From Tissierellales bacterium (GTDB lineage: Bacteria; Bacillota; Clostridia; Tissierellales; JASKZW01), in assembly GCA_030152145.1 (NCBI GenBank), contig JASLIL010000030.1, forward strand, positions 1 to 35,425: DNA of 35,425 bases, given 5' to 3'. The notes beneath the pieces were generated by a model. It saw only the letters and a list, made by a program, of their open reading frames with translations, was not told the DNA's origin and ran no database searches. A program made the position numbers and the translations under genes. This document shows, one piece after another, positions 13,962 through 20,687 of this stretch (within the stretch, counting starts at the first letter, position 1; the number at the start of each line of letters is the position of its first letter).

Positions 13962-16548
13962 ATTTTACTCTTAGCTCTAGTTCTCCATTTGAATCAAGTC
14001 CTACTATTAAGTCTTGATCATCTGATAGATCTCCTTTTATAAGCATCTTTGCTATGTCTGTTTCTAAATAATTTTGTAAGAACCTTTTTACTGGTCTTGC
14101 TCCATATTGAACTGAGTAGGATCTATTTAAGATTAGCTCCTTGGCTTCTTCCTCTAATTCAATTCTTATATTTCTATCTACTAATCTTCCTTGGAGTTCT
14201 TCTAGTTGCAGATCTATTATTTTAAATATTTCTTCTTTTTGAAGAGGTTTAAACATAACTATTTCATCCAGTCTATTTAAAAACTCTGGTCTAAAGTGCC
14301 TTTTTACCTCTTCTCTTACCCTTTCCTTACTGGAGTCTTCTATTGTTCCATCCGGTCTGACTCCTTCTATTAAATAGGATGAACCTAGGTTAGATGTCAT
14401 TATTATAACTGTGTTTCTAAAATCTACCGTTCTTCCCTGATTATCTGTTAGTCTACCATCATCTAGTACCTGGAGTAGTATATTAAATACATCTGAATGG
14501 GCCTTTTCTATTTCATCAAATAGTATTACAGAATAGGGTTTTCTTCTTACAGCTTCAGTTAATTGGCCACCTTCATCATAGCCTACATATCCTGGTGGCG
14601 CACCTATGAGCCTTGATACTGAGTGTTTCTCCATATACTCACTCATATCTATCCTGATCATATTTCTTTCGTCATCAAATAGAGTTTCAGTTAAGGTCTT
14701 TGCTAACTCGGTTTTTCCCACTCCTGTTGGTCCTAAGAATATAAAGGACCCTACTGGCCTATTAAGAGATTTAATGCCTGCCCTAGCCCTTATAACTGCA
14801 TTTACTACTGCTTGAACTGCTTCATCCTGTCCTATTACCCTTTTAGATAAAATGTCCCCTAGATTTAAGAGCTTGTCTCTTTCTGTTTCCACTAGCTTAG
14901 TTACAGGAATTCCGGTCCACTTTGAAACCACTTCTGCTATCTCTTCTTCTGTGACCTCTTCCTTTAACATTCTATCTTCTGGTTGATCCTTAGATTCAAG
15001 CTTCTTTAACTCATCTTGTAGTTGAGGAAGCTTTCCAAACTTAAGTTCTGATAGTTTCTCCAGGTTGTATTTTCTTTCTGCATCCTCTATTTCTATTTTT
15101 ACTCTGTCTATTTCTTCTTTCACACTCTTAACCTTATATATTTCTTTTTTCTCTTCTTCCCATTTTACTTTTTTAAGGTCAAAGTCTTCCTTTAAATCTC
15201 TAAGCTCTAGTTCTAATTTTTCCAGTCTTCTTAAAGATGCTGAGTCACTTTCTTTTCTTAGAGCTTCTCTTTCTATCTCAAGTTGAAGAATTCTTCTTCT
15301 GACCTCGTCTATTTCTACTGGCATAGAATCTATTTCTGTCCTAATCATGGCAGATGCTTCATCCATAAGGTCTATGGCCTTATCTGGTAAGAATCTATCT
15401 GAAATATATCTATCAGATAGGCTGGCACATGCTATTACTGCATTATCTGATATTCTAATACCATGGTGAATCTCATATTTTTCTTTTATACCTCTTAGAA
15501 TTGATATGGTATCTTCAAGGCTTGGTTCCTCTACTAATACCTTTTGAAACCTTCTCTCAAGAGCTGGATCTTTTTCTATATAGACCCTGTACTCGTCTAG
15601 GGTTGTAGCCCCTATAGTTAAGATTTCACCTCTGGCTAGCATGGGTTTTAAAAGATTGGAAGCATCCATAGAACCTTCTGTTCTACCTGCTCCTACTATA
15701 TTGTGAATTTCATCTATAAACATTATTATTTTTCCATCAGACTCTTCTATTTCCTTTAGTACAGCCTTAAGTCTCTCTTCAAACTCTCCTCTATATTTTG
15801 CCCCTGCTATAAGAGCTCCCATGTCTAGAGCAAATATAGTTTTGTCCTTTAAGCCTTCTGGCACATCGCCATTAACTATTCTTTGGCCCAAGCCTTCTAC
15901 TATAGCTGTCTTTCCTACTCCTGGTTCTCCTATTAGAACTGGGTTGTTTTTGGTCCTTCTGGAGAGAATCCTTATGGCATTTCTTATTTCTTCATCTCTA
16001 CCTATAACTGGGTCTATTTTTCCTTTTCTGGCTTCCTCTGTTAGGTCTCTTCCAAATCTTTCTAAAGCTTCATAGCTGGCTTCTGGATTATCTGACGTTA
16101 TAGTTTGACTGCCTCTTATTTTCTTTAGATTTTCTAGAAAATCCTGAAGATTTATATTATACCTTTTAAAAATTTTTTCAGAACCAATTCCCTTTTTCTT
16201 TAAAAGAGCTATATAAATATGTTCTACACCTATATATTGGTCTGAAAATCTCTCGGCTTCCTCTTCTGCCTTTATGAGGATTTCTGTATAGTCTCTAGAT
16301 GGATACAATCCACTAGAACCTCCACTTTGCCTTGATAGTTTGTTTATTTCTTCTTCTAGATCCTTTAATATTAAGTCTGTATCTTTTTCCATATAGTTTA
16401 GAACTCTTCCTATAAGACCTTGATCTTGATTTAAGAGTCCATAGTGAAGGTGAATTTCTTCTAGTTGTGGATTTCCATTTTGAATTGCAATTTTTTGAGA
16501 CTCTTCTACTGCCTCTAATGCCTTTCTAGTAAACTTATTTAAATCCAT
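13960..16548 (-). CDS. clpB: ATP-dependent protein disaggregase ClpB
   Basis: A hexameric AAA+ chaperone that, with DnaK/DnaJ/GrpE, pulls proteins out of aggregates after heat stress. At 862 residues it has full length. Order of domains: Clp N-domain (about 1-145), AAA-1 with Walker A GEPGVGKTAIVEGL (about 205-218) and Walker B IIMFIDEIHNI, the long coiled-coil middle domain (about 405-525, rich in Glu/Lys/Arg), then AAA-2 with Walker A GPTGVGKTELAKTL (about 605-618), Walker B VILFDEIEKAH and the pore loop GYVGYDEGG. It follows the dnaJ-like gene by 11 bases and shares its CtsR-type promoter. Confidence 0.97.
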   Translation of the reverse strand: MDLNKFTRKALEAVEESQKIAIQNGNPQLEEIHLHYGLLNQDQGLIGRVLNYMEKDTDLILKDLEEEINKLSRQSGGSSGLYPSRDYTEILIKAEEEAERFSDQYIGVEHIYIALLKKKGIGSEKIFKRYNINLQDFLENLKKIRGSQTITSDNPEASYEALERFGRDLTEEARKGKIDPVIGRDEEIRNAIRILSRRTKNNPVLIGEPGVGKTAIVEGLGQRIVNGDVPEGLKDKTIFALDMGALIAGAKYRGEFEERLKAVLKEIEESDGKIIMFIDEIHNIVGAGRTEGSMDASNLLKPMLARGEILTIGATTLDEYRVYIEKDPALERRFQKVLVEEPSLEDTISILRGIKEKYEIHHGIRISDNAVIACASLSDRYISDRFLPDKAIDLMDEASAMIRTEIDSMPVEIDEVRRRILQLEIEREALRKESDSASLRRLEKLELELRDLKEDFDLKKVKWEEEKKEIYKVKSVKEEIDRVKIEIEDAERKYNLEKLSELKFGKLPQLQDELKKLESKDQPEDRMLKEEVTEEEIAEVVSKWTGIPVTKLVETERDKLLNLGDILSKRVIGQDEAVQAVVNAVIRARAGIKSLNRPVGSFIFLGPTGVGKTELAKTLTETLFDDERNMIRIDMSEYMEKHSVSRLIGAPPGYVGYDEGGQLTEAVRRKPYSVILFDEIEKAHSDVFNILLQVLDDGRLTDNQGRTVDFRNTVIIMTSNLGSSYLIEGVRPDGTIEDSSKERVREEVKRHFRPEFLNRLDEIVMFKPLQKEEIFKIIDLQLEELQGRLVDRNIRIELEEEAKELILNRSYSVQYGARPVKRFLQNYLETDIAKMLIKGDLSDDQDLIVGLDSNGELELRVK

Positions 16549-16559
16549 AATATCACCTC

Positions 16560-17468
16560 TTATTTATTGATTAATTTTTTATAAACTTCCTCTTGTTCTT
16601 CTGTTAAATTATCTGGGTTCTTTATATTTACCTTTATATATAGGTCTCCTTTTGAACCCTTCATGTCTCTAAAACCCTTAGCTGGAACTTTGATCCTATT
16701 TCCTGAAGTAAACTTCTCTGGTATCTTAAGTTTTAATTTTTTTCCAGATAGAAGTTCTATTGATTTTTCTGTTCCAAAATAGGCTTCCCAAGGATATATA
16801 TATATTTCCTGTGTTAGGTCTAAACCTTCTAAAGTTCTATTCTTTTCCTTTATAAAGTTAACCTTTAAATATATGTCCCCATTAATATCAAAGTTTTTAC
16901 CCTTAATTTTTATTTTTTTACCTGGACCTATGCCTTTTGGTACCTTAACATCTATAGTTTTAGATTCATTTCCTATTCTGAAACTCATTTGTTTTGTTGT
17001 TCCATTATAGGCATCTTCAAGACTTATATTAATTTCTGAATCATATCTAGGAGGCTCTGGTCTTCGAGCCTGTCTGGAGCCTGAAAATATATCACCTATA
17101 TCAAAACCTCCAAATCCTCCTCCACTTCCAGAGCTTCTTCCTCCACCAAAGATAGTGTTGAAGAAGTCACTAAAGTCACCTGATGAGGAGCTATAGCTAT
17201 AATTTCCACCACCAAAACCATATTGAGATGGATCAAAGTTTTGACCTTGAGAGAAGCCACCTGCCGATCCAAACATGTCATATTGCTTTTTCTTCTCTGG
17301 GTCTCCTAGTACTTCATAGGCTTCATTTATGTCCTTAAATTTATCTTGACCATCTGGATTTAAGTCTGGATGGTATTTTTTTGCAAGTTTTCTATAGGCT
17401 GATTTTATTTCCTTATCTGTAGCTGACTTATCTAAGCCTAGTATCTTATAGTAATCTTTATATTCCAT
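16560..17468 (-). CDS. DnaJ/CbpA-type J-domain co-chaperone
   Basis: A 302-residue Hsp40 that stimulates DnaK ATPase and delivers clients. The J-domain is residues 1-65 with the HPD motif in KKYHPDLNPDG (about 32-42). A Gly/Ser/Phe-rich linker follows (about 68-130), then the C-terminal substrate-binding beta domains (EINISLEDAYNGTTKQMSF onward; KVPKGIGPGKKIKIKGK). The CxxCxGxG zinc-finger repeats of true DnaJ are absent, so it is a CbpA-like class II Hsp40. AAAGGAGGG precedes the ATG. It is co-transcribed with clpB, consistent with work on aggregated proteins. The main dnaK-dnaJ operon must lie elsewhere. Confidence 0.93.
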   Translation of the reverse strand: MEYKDYYKILGLDKSATDKEIKSAYRKLAKKYHPDLNPDGQDKFKDINEAYEVLGDPEKKKQYDMFGSAGGFSQGQNFDPSQYGFGGGNYSYSSSSGDFSDFFNTIFGGGRSSGSGGGFGGFDIGDIFSGSRQARRPEPPRYDSEINISLEDAYNGTTKQMSFRIGNESKTIDVKVPKGIGPGKKIKIKGKNFDINGDIYLKVNFIKEKNRTLEGLDLTQEIYIYPWEAYFGTEKSIELLSGKKLKLKIPEKFTSGNRIKVPAKGFRDMKGSKGDLYIKVNIKNPDNLTEEQEEVYKKLINK

Positions 17469-17491
17469 GTAATCCCTCCTTTTTCTGGGAC

Positions 17492-17508
17492 TTTGACTTT
17501 CTTTGACC
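17492..17508 (-). promoter_or_regulatory. CtsR operator
   Basis: On the minus strand this reads GGTCAAA-GAA-AGTCAAA, an exact match to the CtsR heptad tandem RGTCAAA-NAN-RGTCAAA. It lies 8 bases after the -10 box, so a bound CtsR would block initiation. No CIRCE (HrcA) inverted repeat is seen. ctsR itself is not in the window. Confidence 0.88.
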
Positions 17509-17516
17509 TTTCCTTA

Positions 17517-17545
17517 ATTATAATACTATTTTCTTAAAAAATCAA
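17517..17545 (-). promoter_or_regulatory. Promoter of the dnaJ-like/clpB operon
   Basis: On the minus strand: TTGATT (17540-17545), 17 bases, TATAAT (17517-17522), followed by the CtsR box. Confidence 0.85.
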
Positions 17546-17549
17546 GATG

Positions 17550-18578
17550 CTAGGATAAAAATTCCCTAAGGGACTTTACCTTTCTTCCCTTTCTACCAGT
17601 TACTTTGTTAGAGTTTATTAGTGAGGATATTATTGCTTCTTCACTGGCCTCCTTAACTCCTTTAAAGCCCTTGTCTAAAGCTTTTTCCGATAAAATCTTA
17701 AGCTCTTGTATTTCTTCTTCCTGGTAGTGACTTATTATATTAGCTGTTGAAAATCCAATGACTATTTCACCGCTACCGTTACTGGTAAAACTGCCTGTTT
17801 TAGCTATACCAGTTTCTACTCTTTTTATTAGTCTTTTAAGCTGTCTATGACTTAAGGGCAAATCTGTTGCTACAATTGTTATTATAGATCCTTGATCTTC
17901 TTTTTTTAAACTGTAACTTTGACTTATCTTTTCTCCCAGGGGTTTATTGTCTACTAGAAGGTCTTCCAGTCTACCAAAATTTGTTAAACAGAGAACACCT
18001 ATTGTATATTCCTCTGAACCTATCTTCACTATCCTTGAACTTGAGCCTATACCTCCCTTAAGACCATAGCATACCATGCCTGTTCCTGCCCCAACATTTC
18101 CCTCTTGGAAATTTTCTTTCAAATCTTTTAGGGCATCCTTAAAGTCTTCTTCTGATAGAAATATATCTCTTATGTCATTTAGGTAGCCATCATTACATTC
18201 ACAGACCACTGGATTTACTGTAGCTGTAGTGTCTCCTATATCTTCATTAAGCTCCAGCATATGTTTTACCAAACTATGGGTCATCCTGCCTACTGCCAGA
18301 GTATTGGTTAGGACTATGGGGCTTTCTAGACTGCCCAATTCATCAATTTGTATTAGGCCCACTGACTTTCCAAAACCATTAATTACATGACTAGCTGCTA
18401 TTAGTTTTTCTTTAAATATATTTTCTTTAGGATAAATTACTGTTATACCTGTCTTCCTTGATCCCTGATCATAGGTCTTATGACCTACTTTTACTCCCCT
18501 TACATCTGCTATATTATTTTTTGGTCCTCTTTTCATACTTCCTATATTAATAGAATAGTCTCCTGGTTTTTTAATCAT
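17550..18578 (-). CDS. P1-family (DmpA/BapA type) aminopeptidase
   Basis: A 342-residue self-processing N-terminal nucleophile hydrolase of the peptidase S58/P1 family. Known members release N-terminal D- or L-amino acids or beta-amino acids from short peptides and amides. Family landmarks are the N-terminal NIADVRGVKVGHKTY (about 21-35), TGITVIYP, the oxyanion/substrate segment NVGAGTGMVCYGLKGGIGSSSR (split near 160-182), and GEIVIGFSTAN near residue 270, which resembles the C-terminal active-site strand. The precursor is normally cut before a catalytic Ser; the exact site cannot be fixed by eye. Start ATG behind GAGGTGAT. No signal peptide is visible, so it is cytoplasmic. It lies close to the dnaJ promoter but is not part of that operon. 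Confidence 0.88.
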   Translation of the reverse strand: MIKKPGDYSINIGSMKRGPKNNIADVRGVKVGHKTYDQGSRKTGITVIYPKENIFKEKLIAASHVINGFGKSVGLIQIDELGSLESPIVLTNTLAVGRMTHSLVKHMLELNEDIGDTTATVNPVVCECNDGYLNDIRDIFLSEEDFKDALKDLKENFQEGNVGAGTGMVCYGLKGGIGSSSRIVKIGSEEYTIGVLCLTNFGRLEDLLVDNKPLGEKISQSYSLKKEDQGSIITIVATDLPLSHRQLKRLIKRVETGIAKTGSFTSNGSGEIVIGFSTANIISHYQEEEIQELKILSEKALDKGFKGVKEASEEAIISSLINSNKVTGRKGRKVKSLREFLS

Positions 18579-18646
18579 ATAATCACCTCTATCTTATTAT
18601 ATAATACCCTTAATGGGACAACCTATAGATAGTTAAAATTTTCCAT

Positions 18647-18674
18647 AAAAAAACTGGATTCAAATTGAATCCAG
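18647..18674 (-). terminator. Terminator of the D-Ala-D-Ala carboxypeptidase gene
   Basis: CTGGATTCAA (18654-18663) and TTGAATCCAG (18665-18674) form a near-perfect palindrome. On the minus strand seven T follow (A-run 18647-18653), just after the carboxypeptidase stop. Confidence 0.8.
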
Positions 18675-18678
18675 CTTT

Positions 18679-19608
18679 TTATCTTATTTTCTCATATATT
18701 TTTATAGTGTCATCTATGTTCCATTGGACTGTAGTGCTGTCTCCTGGTGCTCCCATAGTTACCACAATATACTCTCTTCCATTTATTTTTCCTAAACTAG
18801 CTAGACATAATCCAGCAGATTTTGTATAACCTGTTTTTCCTCCCATAATGGGGCTGTCTTTAAATCCTGAATTACTGATATTTCTAAAAAGTCTACTGTC
18901 TATTTCCTTTGTACTTAGGATTCCATTTATAGAATAGGCTCTGTAGTTTCTACTTGTTATTACCTTTCTAAAGGCTTTATTTTCTAGGGCTTGATCTAGA
19001 AGAATAGCCATATCATAGGCTGTGCTGTAATTTTCATTACTGCTATTACCAGTTGCATTGCTAAAGTGAGTTGAACCCATGCCTAATTGGCTGGCTCTTT
19101 CATTCATAAGCTTGACAAACTCTTCTTCACTGCCTGCTATATAGTTGGCTAGGGCCAAGGTTGACTCTGCTCCAGATTCTAGAAGTGACCCATAGATAAG
19201 GTCTTTTAACTTGGGCTTATCCCCTGGCAAAAATCCTGATAGGGCTAGTCCATTTCTATTACAGTAGTTTAAAATTTCATCTGTTATTTCTACTCTATCA
19301 TCTAAATTATCCAATCTTTCCAGGGCTATAAGATTGGTCATCATCTTGGTTAGACTGGCTGGGTAGGCTTTATCGTAAGCGTTTTTTCCCATTATTGCCT
19401 TGGAAGCGGACCTGTCAAAGACTATGGCTGTCTTTGATTTTATATCATCTAGTCCCTCCAACTCTTCATAGTCCCCTTTATTTTGATTTACTTTGGTAGC
19501 TAGGGATCTGGCCAAAAAATCTGCCCCTCCATTGCTTAGAAACACTACTAGTAACATAAGTAAAAATAATCTTCTAAAAAATCTAAATAATTTCTTCATT
19601 ATATTCAC
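18679..19608 (-). CDS. D-alanyl-D-alanine carboxypeptidase (PBP5-like, peptidase S11)
   Basis: A low-molecular-mass penicillin-binding protein that trims the terminal D-Ala of peptidoglycan stem peptides outside the membrane. It has 309 residues. The N-terminus carries a basic stretch and a hydrophobic signal/anchor (FFRRLFLLMLLVVFLSN, about 11-27). Active-site motifs are SxxK in PASLTKM (about 83-89), the second motif as SGAE (about 139-142) in place of the commoner SxN, and KTG in GGKTGYTKSAG (about 258-268). It is shorter than typical PBP5 and lacks the long C-terminal domain and amphipathic anchor, which the N-terminal helix may replace. It has its own terminator. Confidence 0.92.
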   Translation of the reverse strand: MNIMKKLFRFFRRLFLLMLLVVFLSNGGADFLARSLATKVNQNKGDYEELEGLDDIKSKTAIVFDRSASKAIMGKNAYDKAYPASLTKMMTNLIALERLDNLDDRVEITDEILNYCNRNGLALSGFLPGDKPKLKDLIYGSLLESGAESTLALANYIAGSEEEFVKLMNERASQLGMGSTHFSNATGNSSNENYSTAYDMAILLDQALENKAFRKVITSRNYRAYSINGILSTKEIDSRLFRNISNSGFKDSPIMGGKTGYTKSAGLCLASLGKINGREYIVVTMGAPGDSTTVQWNIDDTIKIYEKIR

Positions 19609-19650
19609 CTTCCTAACCCTATCTAATCACAAAGCTCTTATTATATTTTA

Positions 19651-19672
19651 AAGTATTTCTTAAGTATTTCTT
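19651..19672. repeat. Perfect 11-bp tandem repeat upstream of the carboxypeptidase gene
   Basis: AAGTATTTCTT occurs twice in direct, abutting copies, with partial extensions on both sides. It lies about 45-65 bases upstream of the minus-strand carboxypeptidase start and 80-100 bases before the plus-strand gene at 19755. A TATAAT read on the minus strand sits just downstream, near 19640. An 11-bp direct-repeat period is the usual architecture of OmpR/PhoB-family response-regulator sites. Confidence 0.5.
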
Positions 19673-19754
19673 AAATTTATTTTTTATGGGCTTATATGTC
19701 ATTTTTTTATACTTACGGGGTATAAATATATTATTCGTAGATAGGAGGGATATA

Positions 19755-20147
19755 ATGGGGCTATTTGAAAAATTAACAGATCTTATGGATAGAAGGGTTC
19801 AAAAGGGCTTGGAGAGAAGTTTAAAGAGATTGGATATTGACTTGGCTGACTATAGTGAATATGAGAGAGATGTTATTGTGGAAACTTATGAGAAAATTGA
19901 CTCCTATGAGAGACAGGCCTACCAATTAGGTTTAATGTCTCCTAGCTTCTCAAAGGCTGAGTACTTTAAATATAAGATAGAGTTTGCTATGGTTTTAAAC
20001 CATATTGATCCCTATAGTATTGATAGTGATCTTAGGGAGGGCTTGGCCCTGGCATTTGAGGAAAAGAATGAAGATAAGGCCCTTGATATATTAAGAAAAC
20101 TAGATATAAAAAGAGAAGATTTAGACAGGTTTATAGGCCTTCTCTAA
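19755..20147 (+). CDS. Small helical protein of unknown function
   Basis: I do not recognise this protein. The start at 19755 is chosen because TAGGAGGGA lies 5 bases upstream of that ATG; a longer in-frame extension to 19686 has no ribosome site. The product is 130 residues (MGLFEKLTDLMDRRVQKGLE...), acidic/basic balanced, without cysteine, signal peptide or membrane helix, and apparently all-helical. The C-terminus has a tandem of short helices (AFEEKNEDKALDILRKLDIK) that resembles tetratricopeptide spacing, but this is weak. It faces the copper operon convergently and shares its terminator. Confidence 0.65.
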   Translation: MGLFEKLTDLMDRRVQKGLERSLKRLDIDLADYSEYERDVIVETYEKIDSYERQAYQLGLMSPSFSKAEYFKYKIEFAMVLNHIDPYSIDSDLREGLALAFEEKNEDKALDILRKLDIKREDLDRFIGLL

Positions 20148-20160
20148 TCTTTTCTACATA

Positions 20161-20190
20161 AAAAATTCCAGACCATGGTCTGGAATTTTT
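20161..20190. terminator. Bidirectional terminator between the helical-protein gene and csoR
   Basis: A perfect 30-bp palindrome (core TTCCAGACCATGGTCTGGAA) is flanked by A- and T-runs. It ends both the plus-strand gene at 19755 and the minus-strand copper operon. Confidence 0.88.
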
Positions 20191-20191
20191 C

Positions 20192-20461
20192 CTATTTATT
20201 ATACTTTTCTAATACCTTCATAACTTCCTCTATTTTCTCCTCACCTGCATCTTCACCTTCTAGAATAGCTTCTTTAACACAGGATCTAAGATGGCCTCCC
20301 AAAATATCATTGTTGGCCTTCTTTAGAAGACCCAAAACTGCCAAGATCTGATTGGACACATCTACACAATACCTATCTTCCTCTATCATTTTTAAGATAC
20401 CATCTATTTGTCCCCTAGCTGTCTTAAGCTTCTGGTGGGCTTTTTTCTTTCCCTCATTCAT
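20192..20461 (-). CDS. csoR: Copper-sensing repressor CsoR
   Basis: An 89-residue all-helical repressor of the CsoR/RcnR family that leaves its operator when it binds Cu(I). The three Cu(I)-ligand positions are present: Cys in DRYCVDVSNQ (about residue 32), His in LGGHLRSC (about 57) and Cys in the same motif (about 61). This Cys-His-Cys set argues for copper rather than nickel or cobalt sensing. An N-terminal helix with KLKTARGQIDGI is the family DNA-contact region. It is the last gene of the copA-copZ-csoR operon, 14 bases after copZ, so it would control its own synthesis. Confidence 0.94.
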   Translation of the reverse strand: MNEGKKKAHQKLKTARGQIDGILKMIEEDRYCVDVSNQILAVLGLLKKANNDILGGHLRSCVKEAILEGEDAGEEKIEEVMKVLEKYNK

Positions 20462-20475
20462 TCTAGATCACCAAC

Positions 20476-20676
20476 CTATTTAATTTCAGTAACATCAAAA
20501 CCAATAGCTTCTACAGCTTCCCTTAAAACTTGGTCTTCTACATTTCCCTCAACTCTGGCTTCCTTGTTCTCCAGGCTAAGCTCAACTTTTTCAACACCAT
20601 CAAGGGCCTTTAGGGCTGCCTCTACTGATGATGTACAATGACCACAACTCATACCTTCTATACTTATTATTTTCAT
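20476..20676 (-). CDS. copZ: Copper chaperone CopZ
   Basis: A 66-residue single heavy-metal-associated (ferredoxin-like) domain that ferries Cu(I) in the cytoplasm to CopA and CsoR. The metal site is the two cysteines in GMSCGHC (about residues 8-14). The remainder keeps the family pattern (VEAALKALDGVEKVELSLENKEARVEG). AGGAGAT precedes the ATG. It is 11 bases after copA and 14 bases before csoR. Confidence 0.95.
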   Translation of the reverse strand: MKIISIEGMSCGHCTSSVEAALKALDGVEKVELSLENKEARVEGNVEDQVLREAVEAIGFDVTEIK

Positions 20677-20687
20677 AATATCTCCTC

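Noticed and set aside
17469..17549. HrcA/CIRCE control of the dnaJ-like gene
   Set aside because: No TTAGCACTC-N9-GAGTGCTAA dyad is present; the site found is a CtsR heptad tandem.
19686..19754. N-terminal extension of the helical protein
   Set aside because: No ribosome site precedes it; TAGGAGGGA sits just before the internal ATG at 19755, and the extension overlaps the probable promoter region.
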